DNA from: Paenibacillus xylaniclasticus
GTDB taxonomy: Bacteria; Bacillota; Bacilli; Paenibacillales; Paenibacillaceae
Direction of reading: 5' to 3'
Length of the DNA stretch: 64,000 bases
Assembly (NCBI RefSeq): GCF_004001065.1
Contig: NZ_BIML01000001.1
Span: 1 to 64,000 of the forward strand
Position numbers and translations under genes: made by a program. The first letter of the stretch is position 1; each line of letters begins with the position of its first letter. This document shows positions 27,775-36,806 of the stretch, in pieces. A model generated the notes under the pieces. It saw only the letters and a program-made list of their open reading frames with translations. It did no database searches and was not told the DNA's origin.

Positions 27775-28490
27775 GTGGATTTTCTCCATACGTACCGTGC
27801 CAAATTTGGAATAGATCAAAATCCTTCAACTCCGTATGTCTTAGAAACTTTTGAGGAGCAGGTGCAAGTATTATTAGAGGAGAAAGCTCCGGGATTTAGC
27901 TTCACGTTCGGTATCCCCCCGATAGATGTGATTCAGGCTATGAAGCAGCGCGGGATATTTGTAATTGGGACGGCAACAACCGTGGAAGAGGCTGAGCACT
28001 TAGATGCAGCGGGTGTTAACGCCATAGTAGCTCAAGGATATGAAGCTGGAGGTCATCGAGGGACATTTATAAATCCGGCATCGACGTCTCTAATTGGCAC
28101 CATTGCTCTCGTTCCACAGGTTGTAGATCATGTCACCATTCCAGTCATCGCAGCTGGAGGAATTACAAACAGAAAATTCTCTCATCCCATGAGAACTCTA
28201 CTGATGTCACCTACGCATATTCGGGTAAAGCGGCAAGAGGGATACGAACTCAATATATGCGTGATATTGAGCGCTACCCTGGAGCCATACCTGCCTATCC
28301 GATTCAGAACAGCTTGACAAGAGGCATTCGACAGACGGCTTCACAAGCAAATGATGCTGAGTATATGTCACTTTGGGCAGGGCAAGGTCTTAGGCTAGCG
28401 CAAAACATATCAGCTGCAGAAGTCGTCAACCAAACGATTGAGCAAGCTAAAGCTTTAGTGAATAACAGCTTTCACTGCCGCCGGATTTGA
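27775..28490 (+). pseudogene. Decayed nitronate monooxygenase (NPD family)
   Basis: Two frames together cover parts of a 2-nitropropane dioxygenase-type flavoenzyme. The first (to about 28170) holds FTFGIPPIDVIQAMKQRG, an AQGYEAGGHRGTF flavin-site motif and PVIAAGGI. After GGIT the family would continue with about forty residues through the GTAF motif; these are missing, and the remainder (YAYSGKAARGI...MRDIERYPGAIPAYPIQNSL...LWAGQGLRLA) resumes in another frame. The N-terminal third is also absent. An internal deletion with frameshift plus 5' loss means the gene is dead. Confidence 0.85.
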
Positions 28491-28556
28491 AACTTCAGAA
28501 CAGAGCAAAAGGCTAGCCGGTTTATTGATTTAGAGGAAATTAATAGGCATAATAGG

Positions 28557-30980
28557 ATGGTCAGATCCAGAGTAAAAGGGAGTGGAAATCCACGAATGAT
28601 AAGAGCATCTGAAGACAACGAATATTATATCCTTACAAGTCCCACCGTACTGCCAAAGGCTACGGGATTTTTGTGGAACGACAAAATGATGATTCAAGTA
28701 AGCTGCCGCGGCTATGCGACGTCACAATTTATGCAGCCGGAACCAGCAAAATATTCCCACGCACCGAATTTGGAAGCAAAATCGTTTATGCAGCCGGAGC
28801 AGCCATACTATGCCCATCATCCAGGTCGATTCGTATATATTAAAGACGAAGCGAACGGACAGCTTTTTTCAGCGCCTTACGAGCCTGTGCGCTCGCATTA
28901 CGACCGGTATACGTTTGCGGCAGGCAAGCATCGGATCGTATGGACTACCGAAAGCGATGAGATCGCCGTCGAGATGAGCTTGAGTCTGCCCCGAGAGGAG
29001 GCAATTGAGCTATGGCGGGTGAAGGTAAAGAACGTTTCGGCTAGAGCTCGTAATATCAGCGTCTATCCGTATTTTACGGTCGGATACATGTCGTGGATGA
29101 ATCAATCCGGCGAATACAACGAAGATTTGCAGGCGATCGTTTGCTCTTCGATTACGCCATACCAGAAGGTCAAAGACTACGATATGATCAAGCTGCTGAA
29201 GGACAAAACTTATCTGCTTGCGGAGCGGAAGCCACATGCTTGGGAAGTGAGCCAGGAGGCGTTCGAAGGAGAAGGCGGGCTTGCTCGTCCAAGCTCCATC
29301 GAGAACGAAACGCTGGGTAACGGAGACGCGCGGTACGAAATGCCGACGGCGGTGCTGCAATATCGAATCCAATTGGCGGCGGGGGAGGAGAGCGAATTCC
29401 GCTTTCTGTTTGGCCCGGCTAAGGACGAAGACGAGATTGCACAGATCCGGCGCAAATATTTTACGGATACGAACGCCAATGTCGAAAACGGTTTTGATCA
29501 AGCAGAGCTGGAATATGCCGAATATGTGAGAGAAGGCCAAGGCTGCCTCGAGATTAGCACTCCCGATGCTGATTTCGACAATTTCATCAATCATTGGCTG
29601 CCGCGGCAAATGTATTATCACGGCCTAACGAATCGGCTCACGACTGACCCCCAGACGCGCAACTATTTGCAGGATCATATGGGAATGAGTTATATCAAGC
29701 CTCAGATCGCCAGACAGTCGTTTCTTACCGCATTAAGTCAGCAACACGCAGACGGAGGGATGCCGGATGGTATTCTGCTGCACGAGGAAGCCGAGCTGAA
29801 ATATATTAACCAAGTGCCGCATTCGGATCATAACGTTTGGCTGCCAATTTGCATAAGCGCTTATTTAGACGAGACAAATGATTATTCCCTATTGGAAGAG
29901 CAAGTACCTTTTGTGGACAGCGAAGAAATGGCGACCGTATCGGAGCATATCGATCGAGCGATGCAATGGCTAATACAAGACCGCGATGAACGCGGCCTCA
30001 ATTATATTCACCAAGGGGATTGGTGCGATCCGATGAATATGGTCGGTGTCCGAGGCAAAGGCGTATCCGGTTGGCTGACCATTGCAAGGGCTTATGCGTT
30101 CAACATTTGGGCGGACATATGCGAGTCTAGCGGCCGATTGGAGGCTAGCCAAGCGTTCCGAATCGCAGCAGCGGAGACGAACGAGGCTGTCAATCGCTAT
30201 CTGTGGGATGGCGACTGGTATGCACGAGGAATAACAGACGACAACGTAGCGTTCGGGGTTAAAGGTGACAAGGAAGGCCGAATCTTTATAAACCCGCAAG
30301 GCTGGGCGCTGTTAAGCGGTGCAGCAGATGACGAGAAGAAGGAGAAGCTTATCCGGTCCGTCGAAGAACAATTGGAAACCCCATACGGCGTCGAAAAGCT
30401 GGCTCCTTCATACACCGCCATGCGTGAGGATGTGGGACGGGTTACGCAGAAGCATCCGGGTACTGCAGAGAACGGGGCGGTATATAACCATGCAGCGGCA
30501 TTTTACATTTTCGGGCTGTATGCTGTCGGGAAACAAGATCAAGCTTTTCGGCTGCTCCGCAAAATGATTCCTGGACCCGATCACGAGGATATCGTCCGGA
30601 GGGGTCAATTGCCCATATTTATCCCGAACTATTATCGCGGGGCTTATCGGCAATTTCCACGCACCGCCGGCCGTTCCAGTCATTTGTTCAATACAGGCAC
30701 GACGGCTTGGGTATACCGCTGCTTAATCGACGGTTTATTCGGCCTAAAGGGCTGCCCATCCGGACTGCAAGTCAAGCCTCAGCTTCCGACGAATTGGCAG
30801 GAGGCTGCCGTTAAGCGCAAATTTAGAGGAGCGCTTCTCCATATCCAAATGAAACGAGTTGAAGACGTGCAGTCAGTAGAAGTGTATGTGAACGGCGAGC
30901 TTGTTCCGTCGGGCATTCTTCATCATTTGCAGCCAGACGTCGAATACGACGTACAGGTCAAATTACCTCAATTCCAGTAA
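28557..30980 (+). CDS. GH94-family glycoside phosphorylase-like protein
   Basis: 807 residues, no signal peptide, so intracellular. Architecture follows GH94 (cellobiose/chitobiose phosphorylases): an N-terminal beta-sandwich (1-290), a helical linker and an (alpha/alpha)6 barrel. Motifs: HSDHNVWLP, the general-acid region GDWCDPMNMVG, and the phosphate-site region GRSSHLFNTGTTAWVYR. Family members cleave beta-glucosides with phosphate to give glucose-1-phosphate, so it may use cellodextrins released by the secreted enzymes nearby; the exact substrate cannot be read. ATG 28557 has a weak ribosome site; ATG 28596 is possible. Confidence 0.88.
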   Translation: MVRSRVKGSGNPRMIRASEDNEYYILTSPTVLPKATGFLWNDKMMIQVSCRGYATSQFMQPEPAKYSHAPNLEAKSFMQPEQPYYAHHPGRFVYIKDEANGQLFSAPYEPVRSHYDRYTFAAGKHRIVWTTESDEIAVEMSLSLPREEAIELWRVKVKNVSARARNISVYPYFTVGYMSWMNQSGEYNEDLQAIVCSSITPYQKVKDYDMIKLLKDKTYLLAERKPHAWEVSQEAFEGEGGLARPSSIENETLGNGDARYEMPTAVLQYRIQLAAGEESEFRFLFGPAKDEDEIAQIRRKYFTDTNANVENGFDQAELEYAEYVREGQGCLEISTPDADFDNFINHWLPRQMYYHGLTNRLTTDPQTRNYLQDHMGMSYIKPQIARQSFLTALSQQHADGGMPDGILLHEEAELKYINQVPHSDHNVWLPICISAYLDETNDYSLLEEQVPFVDSEEMATVSEHIDRAMQWLIQDRDERGLNYIHQGDWCDPMNMVGVRGKGVSGWLTIARAYAFNIWADICESSGRLEASQAFRIAAAETNEAVNRYLWDGDWYARGITDDNVAFGVKGDKEGRIFINPQGWALLSGAADDEKKEKLIRSVEEQLETPYGVEKLAPSYTAMREDVGRVTQKHPGTAENGAVYNHAAAFYIFGLYAVGKQDQAFRLLRKMIPGPDHEDIVRRGQLPIFIPNYYRGAYRQFPRTAGRSSHLFNTGTTAWVYRCLIDGLFGLKGCPSGLQVKPQLPTNWQEAAVKRKFRGALLHIQMKRVEDVQSVEVYVNGELVPSGILHHLQPDVEYDVQVKLPQFQ

Positions 30981-31029
30981 CATTTCCACTTCGCCTACAA
31001 TATGATGTGTCTAGAGGTGAGGTGAGCTA

Positions 31030-31476
31030 ATGGCAGTCGTAAAAGCCAGGCAGCAGGATATCGATATGTTGGCAAGACTGCTTCGAGCGGAAGCGGAGGG
31101 CGAGGGCGAGATGGGCATGCTTCTGGTCGGAAACGTAGGCATTAACCGAGTTAGAGCGAACTGCTCCGATTTTAAAGGACTTCGTACAATCCCTCAAATG
31201 ATTAATCAGCCGCATGCGTTCGAGGCGCTGCAGCATGGGATGTTCTATCAAAGCGCCAGAGACAGAGAGCGCCGTTTGGCACAGCGCGTTGTCGATGGAG
31301 AGCGGTTCTGGCCGGCTAAATTTTCCCTATGGTATTTCCGCCCAGGTACGTTCGAAAGCCCCGGCCCATGCCCGCCAACCTGGTATAACCAGCCGTTCGT
31401 CGGGCGATGGAAGAAGCACTGCTTCTATGAGCCAACCGCCCAAGAATGTGAAAATGTATATAATACGTTCGGATGA
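31030..31476 (+). CDS. cwlJ: Spore cortex cell wall hydrolase, CwlJ type
   Basis: 148 residues, no signal peptide. It matches the SleB/CwlJ hydrolase_2 domain: LLRAEAEGEGEMGMLLVGNV with the catalytic Glu, then NRVRANCSDF and the FSLWYFRPG region. CwlJ is made in the mother cell and degrades cortex peptidoglycan during germination; the lack of a signal peptide and peptidoglycan-binding domain favours CwlJ over SleB. AGGTGAGGTGAG lies just upstream of the ATG. It shows that the organism makes endospores. Confidence 0.9.
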   Translation: MAVVKARQQDIDMLARLLRAEAEGEGEMGMLLVGNVGINRVRANCSDFKGLRTIPQMINQPHAFEALQHGMFYQSARDRERRLAQRVVDGERFWPAKFSLWYFRPGTFESPGPCPPTWYNQPFVGRWKKHCFYEPTAQECENVYNTFG

Positions 31477-31497
31477 CGAGAACCGAATCGTAATGAC

Positions 31498-31540
31498 AAA
31501 AGTGAAGCTGCTGGTATGGCGGCTTCACTTTTGTTGTTAG
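31498..31540. terminator. Bidirectional terminator between cwlJ and cupredoxin gene
   Basis: Perfect 11-bp stem aaaagtgaagc / gcttcactttt with A/T flanks on both strands. Confidence 0.85.
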
Positions 31541-31541
31541 G

Positions 31542-31946
31542 TTATTCGACTATAATCTGTCCCACCATATTGTCATGACCTTGTCCGCATTGAATACTGC
31601 AATGAAACTCATACGTTCCGGCTTTATCCAATTTAATCGTCGCGGTTTCACCGTTCTTCAGATTGATGCCTAGATCATCACTTTGCAAGCCGTGAACTCC
31701 CGTCTCATTGTTCAAGGTAAGCTTAAGCGTATCGCCCACTTTAGCTCTAATCTCAGGCTCACTGAAGGACCAGTTGATCGCATTCTCTGTAATTTCCTGT
31801 GTAGTTCCGCCGCCTTCCTCTTGCGTCGGAGCTTGCGGCGTTTCGGTGTTTGAATCATTGTTGTTGTCCGAGCCGCCGCAAGCGGTAAGCGCGAAGAGAG
31901 CCATTAGCGCGAGAACCACCCACAATTTGACGAAATGTTGTTTCAT
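31542..31946 (-). CDS. Cupredoxin lipoprotein with CuA-type site (COX2-like)
   Basis: 134 residues from ATG 31946, preceded by AGGAGGG. A lipobox ends at Cys23 (ALTACGG). After a polar linker comes a cupredoxin domain with the full binuclear CuA signature of cytochrome oxidase subunit II: a His in TGVHGLQSDDLG, then CSIQCGQGHDNM (C-x3-C-x3-H-x2-M). There is no transmembrane oxidase anchor or other subunit. It is therefore a membrane-tethered electron carrier facing outside. Placed two genes from the PQQ dehydrogenase and transcribed away from it, it is a good candidate to take electrons from that enzyme (inference). Confidence 0.88.
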   Translation of the reverse strand: MKQHFVKLWVVLALMALFALTACGGSDNNNDSNTETPQAPTQEEGGGTTQEITENAINWSFSEPEIRAKVGDTLKLTLNNETGVHGLQSDDLGINLKNGETATIKLDKAGTYEFHCSIQCGQGHDNMVGQIIVE

Positions 31947-32138
31947 GTCGAGTAAAACCCTCCTGGAGTTAGAGTGAATCATTGCTAGTATGTCCATTGC
32001 CGGCTGAACTAATCCTTAAGAGATGCAGCGTTCTCAATAACAAGCGGTAGAAGGAATTCTCGGCATAATTGTACTTGTCCCCAGCATACATTCGATGTAG
32101 AGAAGCAGCAATGCTCCCGTCAAAACGGAGGTGTGCGA

Positions 32139-32384
32139 ATGGCTAAATTAAGTTTACACTCGCCAGCGAAAGGCGTACTAATGGGAGTGGGAATGACCGG
32201 TGGCTGGCTCTTGGCCGATCTGCTGCTTCCAGAGCCTTGGGGAGACGTTGTCTTATTCGGGGCAATGGCAGTGGTGAATATCGGAATCGGGTGGAAGCTT
32301 GGAAGGCTGTACGACTTACATAATAAGGAGGCAACCGTCGCCGCCGATACGAAGAACGAGGCTAATTACGAAATTCAATCTTAA
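32139..32384 (+). CDS. Small unknown membrane protein
   Basis: 81 residues from ATG 32139, with CGGAGGTG 7 nt upstream. Two hydrophobic helices (VLMGVGMTGGWLLADLLL and VVLFGAMAVVNIGIGW) with a polar C-terminus. No family was recognised. It lies just before the PQQ dehydrogenase but is separated by a terminator. Confidence 0.75.
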   Translation: MAKLSLHSPAKGVLMGVGMTGGWLLADLLLPEPWGDVVLFGAMAVVNIGIGWKLGRLYDLHNKEATVAADTKNEANYEIQS

Positions 32385-32407
32385 GAAGAGAGCTGACGCT
32401 ACGTCAT

Positions 32408-32452
32408 CGCTCTTTCGACTTTGGAACAAGAAGTCGAGAGGGCGTTTTTTTT
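32408..32452 (+). terminator. Rho-independent terminator
   Basis: 14-bp stem cgctctttcgactt / aagtcgagagggcg with two G-U pairs, 9-nt loop, then eight T. Confidence 0.93.
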
Positions 32453-32572
32453 CATGTTCAAGATAATGGGAAGTGAAGCTGATGCAAATTACATAATTTC
32501 AACGAATTAGGAAATACCTTAATTAACGAAGATTTCGAGAAGCACACACTAATAGAGCATGGAGGTTTCACC

Positions 32573-34282
32573 GTGAAAAAAATTCATTCAACACTAGGAG
32601 CAGCACTTGCTGTATTGCTGCTGCTGAGTGCTTGTAGCGGGAACAAGAACGACGAAGAGGCCGCACCTTCTCCAGCGCAAGAGCCTAAGGGCGGTGTAAC
32701 AGGAACCGTCTTTAAAAACTGGGGCTCCTACGGTTATACGCTGGCCAATAACCGCCACGCTCCTTTCAAGGAAATTACCGCCGATAACGTGAACGATCTT
32801 GGCATCATTTGGTCCGCTGACTTAAAGACGCTCGATCCAGATGTCAAAAACGGAAATCAATCATATCCCGTCGTTGTCGATGGGGTCATCTATATCACGA
32901 CTTCAGGAAATCAGGTGTTTGCGTTTGACGCTGTGACAGGGAATACGATCTGGCATTGGAAGCCCGATGCGGAGCAGGCAGCGAACTTCTCGAAGGCAGG
33001 GATTATCGCGAATCGCGGCGTAGCGGTAGGCGAAGGCAAAGTATTTACGCTTGCTGTCGATAACTCGCTAATCTCCTTGGATCAGAAGACGGGTAAGCTC
33101 ATCAAATTGATTAAGCTTGGCGACTATATTGACGGAGTTACACTCGAGAACGGTTACTATGAGACTACAGCTCCCCAATACTACAAAGGCAATGTTTATA
33201 TCGGAAGCAGCGGCAGCGACAACGGCGTACGAGGCTTCGTAGCCGCCTTCAAGGCGAGCGATTTGTCGCCAGCCTGGGATTCACCGTTCTGGACCGTGCC
33301 GCCCAAAGGGCAAGATTGGCTGGCGAACAGTAAGTTCCAGGGGGGCGGAGCTGTATGGAATCCGGTAGCGATCGACGAAGAGACCGACATCATGTACTTC
33401 GCGACAGGCAATCCGTCGCCAGATTTCTACGGTGCTGGTCGTCCCGGAGACAACCCAAACACCGACTCCGTCGTGGCCGTGAACGCAATGACTGGCGAGC
33501 TTGTCTGGGCTAAGCAGGAAGTTAGCCACGATATGTGGGATTATGACGCGTCCGCTTCGCCGATGATTATTAATGCCACCGCTAAAGGTCAGAAAAAAAA
33601 GCTTGTCGTACAAGGCGGCAAGAATGGTTTGTGGTATGCATGGGATGCGGCTACAGGTGATGTGGTCTGGGACGGTATCCCGTTCGCCAAGATCGATAAG
33701 AAGGATCCGACACCTGAAGGCACGATAAGCTGGCCAGGAGTGCTCGGCGGGGAAAACTATGCGCCAGAATGCTATCACCCTGGGACGAATTACGTCTTAA
33801 TTCCGGGCATCGAATCGCCTTCCCTTTACAAATCAGCGAAGAGTGAAGCGGAAGCGGCTACCCCGGACCTTCCCGGCGCAGCGGCATTCGGTACGGCAAC
33901 GGAAGAGGTGGCCGATGTTAAAGGATACGGAACCGTCACCGCGATTAATGTGGATACCGGCAAACAGGCCTATCAGATCAAAACAACAGATCCGCAGCGC
34001 GGCGGCTTAACGTGTACCGATTCCGGACTAGCATTCTTCGGTGAGCTGGACGGCAAAATTAACGCTCTCGATATTAAGGCAGGTAAAGTGATCTGGACGT
34101 TCCAGACGTCTGGAGATAACGTGCAGGCCGCGCCATCCATCTTCGCCGTCGACGACAAGGAATATATCGTCTTCACCACAGGCGGAACGAAGCCGAAAGT
34201 GCATGTGTTCGGCTTAGGCGGCGATAAGACGCAAGGGAAGGCGGGTACAGCTGAGACTGGCGGAGGCCATTCCGCTCAATAG
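32573..34282 (+). CDS. PQQ-dependent dehydrogenase, lipoprotein
   Basis: 569 residues starting at GTG 32573 (GGAGG upstream). A lipobox gives Cys21 (LLSACSG), so the enzyme is anchored outside the membrane. The rest is an eight-blade quinoprotein beta propeller with repeated FAFDAVTGNTIW-type Trp motifs, the HDMWDYD motif of PQQ alcohol dehydrogenases, and the closing region TSGDNVQAAPSIF. No haem c CxxCH motif is present, so it is a single-cofactor enzyme that needs a separate electron acceptor; the copper lipoprotein nearby fits. The alcohol or sugar it oxidises cannot be read. The pqq genes follow on the other strand. Confidence 0.9.
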   Translation: MKKIHSTLGAALAVLLLLSACSGNKNDEEAAPSPAQEPKGGVTGTVFKNWGSYGYTLANNRHAPFKEITADNVNDLGIIWSADLKTLDPDVKNGNQSYPVVVDGVIYITTSGNQVFAFDAVTGNTIWHWKPDAEQAANFSKAGIIANRGVAVGEGKVFTLAVDNSLISLDQKTGKLIKLIKLGDYIDGVTLENGYYETTAPQYYKGNVYIGSSGSDNGVRGFVAAFKASDLSPAWDSPFWTVPPKGQDWLANSKFQGGGAVWNPVAIDEETDIMYFATGNPSPDFYGAGRPGDNPNTDSVVAVNAMTGELVWAKQEVSHDMWDYDASASPMIINATAKGQKKKLVVQGGKNGLWYAWDAATGDVVWDGIPFAKIDKKDPTPEGTISWPGVLGGENYAPECYHPGTNYVLIPGIESPSLYKSAKSEAEAATPDLPGAAAFGTATEEVADVKGYGTVTAINVDTGKQAYQIKTTDPQRGGLTCTDSGLAFFGELDGKINALDIKAGKVIWTFQTSGDNVQAAPSIFAVDDKEYIVFTTGGTKPKVHVFGLGGDKTQGKAGTAETGGGHSAQ

Positions 34283-34295
34283 CTCGAACCAAGCG

Positions 34296-34336
34296 GCCAA
34301 GACAGGACAAGTATAGTCTTGTCTTGGCTATTTTAT
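34296..34336 (+). terminator. Hairpin after the PQQ dehydrogenase gene
   Basis: 13-bp stem gccaagacaggac / gtcttgtcttggc with one G-U pair, 7-nt loop and a short tattttat tail; it may be a partial terminator. Confidence 0.6.
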
Positions 34337-34354
34337 GGAAAGGAGACACCTCAT

Positions 34355-35470
34355 TTGACGTACATAACAAGAGCAAGGCTGCTGATCCTCTTTGCCACCG
34401 CATTACTGCTATGTACAGCTTATCGATCAGAAGCAACAGCACAGAAGGCAATCCCTCAAGGCACAATTGAGCTTGAACAGACGTCATTTGCCGCTAAATC
34501 ATGGAAGAGCGACGGCTCTCACCTTACGGCTGTAAAGGGCAGGCTAACATTAGGCGAACGGCCGGTGGCCCATGCGCTTCTGCAAGTTCAACCGCAAGGA
34601 AGAACTATTGTGACAGAAGAGGATGGCTCCTTCAAGCTGCTCGTCGACCGCAGTCTAGTCGCCTCCAGACCTTTAACCGTACTATCGGTACATGACGCCA
34701 AGATTGCCGGCAAGCCGGTTGAGAAGGAAGAAGCCGATTCTATCCGTTCGGCCACTTCCAGGATCAACGTATACTATCCGATCGAGGTGATTCAAGTATC
34801 GCCCTCTGATACAGACAAGAGCAAAGTAAAGGTGCACGCTAGACTTAACGTCGAGAACGACGATAAAATTTCCTTTTTCAAAATCGATAAATATCGGATT
34901 GCAGGTAAAGTTACGGATGCGGATGGCAATCCAGTGAAAGGCGCTGTCGTATGGATCGATCGGGATAGCGGTGAAGGCTTCGCCAAGTCGACGCCGACGG
35001 ATCGAAACGGGAACTATGAGATGTACTACTGGCCGGAGGAAGAGGAAACGAACCTTACCGTAATCGTCGGAACACGTCGTTACGAGCTGCCGAAAGGTAA
35101 AGTAATTCATCTACCTCATCACACGAGCGTAGACATTCGCATTCGTCTGCCAAGAGAAGGCCTCGTGCTCGACGACAGACCTCCTAATCTGGTATGCACG
35201 ACCTCGAAGGGAGTGACGTACACCGGTCTGCTCGCCGGACTTGACGTACCGACCGGAACCTCTTATTCGGTGACAATTCCCGATCGTCAAGGAAGGTTTG
35301 TCGTGACGGTATCCAAGGATGTGTGGGAGACACGACCGCTCTTTTACGAGACTGTGCTCACGAGGTTCATCGCGCAGGACAAAATATTTGAAGCTGGGGA
35401 CGAGCTGCCTGATGGATTATTAGAGCCGGGCAATCAAGATCCGAGAGTTTCCGCTCGTCTGCCTCGATAA
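34355..35470 (+). CDS. Secreted protein with carboxypeptidase-regulatory-like domains
   Basis: 371 residues from TTG 34355, with AGGAG 9 nt upstream; an upstream in-frame start lacks a ribosome site. Residues 1-30 are a signal peptide. Two transthyretin-like beta-sandwich domains of the carboxypeptidase regulatory type follow: VKGRLTLGERPVAHALLQV...TEEDGSFKLLV and IAGKVTDADGNPVKGAVVWI...TDRNGNYEMYY. No catalytic domain is visible. It follows the PQQ dehydrogenase directly and its last 37 bp overlap the 3' end of pqqE, tail to tail. A structural or binding partner of the dehydrogenase is possible but unproven. Confidence 0.8.
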   Translation: MTYITRARLLILFATALLLCTAYRSEATAQKAIPQGTIELEQTSFAAKSWKSDGSHLTAVKGRLTLGERPVAHALLQVQPQGRTIVTEEDGSFKLLVDRSLVASRPLTVLSVHDAKIAGKPVEKEEADSIRSATSRINVYYPIEVIQVSPSDTDKSKVKVHARLNVENDDKISFFKIDKYRIAGKVTDADGNPVKGAVVWIDRDSGEGFAKSTPTDRNGNYEMYYWPEEEETNLTVIVGTRRYELPKGKVIHLPHHTSVDIRIRLPREGLVLDDRPPNLVCTTSKGVTYTGLLAGLDVPTGTSYSVTIPDRQGRFVVTVSKDVWETRPLFYETVLTRFIAQDKIFEAGDELPDGLLEPGNQDPRVSARLPR

Positions 35471-36537
35471 GAAAAGGAGGGAGCAGGAGCATCGCTTTGT
35501 TCGAAGGAGCTGATCCGTTCAATAATTGTTGACCGATCGGGAGACCACTTGCATACAGGATCTGCCGCTCGTGCGTCTCCGGTCCACAAGAAGGCTTGAC
35601 AACGGCAGCCGCCATAGTCAAGCTCGCGGCGTTCACAGCTTCTGCAAGGCTCGGGCATCCAATCGTATCCTCGAAACGCGTTAAAGGAAGGGGAGTGGTA
35701 CCAAATCCACGCTAATGAGCGTTCCTTCACATTCTCGAATGACATGCTCCGAATTTCGGAGGCCGCTGTGCAGGGCAATACCCGACCATCGGGAGCTATC
35801 GTAAGCGAGAGTTTACCCCAGCCGCCCATGCATGGTTTAGGGAATTCTTCATAGTAATCGGGTAAGATCCATATCAGTTCAATTTGATTGCTGAATCGCT
35901 CACTCGCCCGAGAATAAACAGCTTCGGCTTCTTGCAGCTGCTCCCTTGACGGCAGCAATTGCTGAACATTGCTTAGCGCCCAGCCATAATATTGAGCATT
36001 AGCCAGCTCCAGCCGCTGGGCTCCCCATTCTACACAGAGCTCGATAATCTCTTCAAGCTGATGCAGATTAGCCCGGTGGAGTACGACGTTCATATGTAAA
36101 GGAAGCCCGCTTGAACGAATTCGCTGTGCGGCTTGACGCTTCAAATCATAGGATCGGAAGCCTGCGATCGAATCAGCCAGCTCCGCAGATGCAGCTTGAA
36201 CGCTCAGCTGAATGCTATCTAATCCTGCCGCTACAAGCTGCCGGATACGTTCCTCGGTCAAGCCTACGCCGCTCGTAATAAGATTGATGTACATTTCCGC
36301 ATCCCTGGCATGTCGCACGAGCAATTCTAGATCTGACCGAAGAAGCGGTTCTCCGCCTGTGAAATGAATCTGCGCAACGCCCAGCTCGCCGGCTTGCTCC
36401 AGCACATTGATCCAGTCATTCGTCGACAGCTCATTCTCTCTGCGATGAAGCTCGATAGGATTCGAACAGTAGGGGCAGTGAAGCGGACAGCGATGGGTGA
36501 CTTCTGCCGTCAAAGCATAGGGGAAATTTACGGGCAT
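35434..36537 (-). CDS. pqqE: PqqA peptide cyclase (radical SAM)
   Basis: 367 residues. The radical SAM cluster motif is HRCPLHCPYC (Cys17, 21, 24). The C-terminal SPASM region carries the expected cysteines (PCMGGWGKLS, LPCTAAS, PCRSCERRE, GGCRCQAF, DPVCKW). PqqE links the Glu and Tyr side chains of PqqA in the first step of PQQ synthesis, assisted by PqqD. It overlaps pqqD by 10 bp and is the last gene of the leftward operon; no terminator is visible and its end runs into the gene at 34355. Confidence 0.95.
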   Translation of the reverse strand: MPVNFPYALTAEVTHRCPLHCPYCSNPIELHRRENELSTNDWINVLEQAGELGVAQIHFTGGEPLLRSDLELLVRHARDAEMYINLITSGVGLTEERIRQLVAAGLDSIQLSVQAASAELADSIAGFRSYDLKRQAAQRIRSSGLPLHMNVVLHRANLHQLEEIIELCVEWGAQRLELANAQYYGWALSNVQQLLPSREQLQEAEAVYSRASERFSNQIELIWILPDYYEEFPKPCMGGWGKLSLTIAPDGRVLPCTAASEIRSMSFENVKERSLAWIWYHSPSFNAFRGYDWMPEPCRSCERRELDYGGCRCQAFLWTGDARAADPVCKWSPDRSTIIERISSFEQSDAPAPSFSYRGRRAETLGS

Positions 36538-36806
36538 AGCTCTAACCAGCCTCTCTCCGCTGCCGAAGCGATAAATTCGACGATATCGTCACCTAGGCCA
36601 TTCTGAACGAATCTCGCTTCGAGCTCCTCGATCATTTGTGCAATCGTAAGCTGACCGTCGCACAGCCTTAGAATCGCTCCCGCCGCCTCATTCAGCTCAA
36701 TGACCCGCTCCGGCAGCAGCAGTAACTCCAACTGCCGGACTTTGTCGTATTTCATCCTTCCAGGACTGCGCAGCCTCGGTCGATCCGTCATAGTCAAGGC
36801 GTTCAT
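36528..36806 (-). CDS. pqqD: PqqD peptide chaperone
   Basis: 92 residues. Sequence RPRLRSPGRMKYDKVRQLEL...LNEAAGAILRLCDGQLTIA is characteristic of PqqD, the RRE-type protein that binds PqqA and delivers it to PqqE. It overlaps pqqC by 4 bp and pqqE by 10 bp. Confidence 0.95.
   Translation of the reverse strand: MNALTMTDRPRLRSPGRMKYDKVRQLELLLLPERVIELNEAAGAILRLCDGQLTIAQMIEELEARFVQNGLGDDIVEFIASAAERGWLELCP

Noticed and set aside
27561-27854. 97-codon ORF before the nitronate monooxygenase relic
   Set aside because: Very rich in Phe/Tyr/Ser from AT-rich DNA, no ribosome site; it overlaps the relic in another frame.
31498-31540. Riboswitch
   Set aside because: A simple hairpin with A/T flanks between convergent genes, i.e. 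a terminator.
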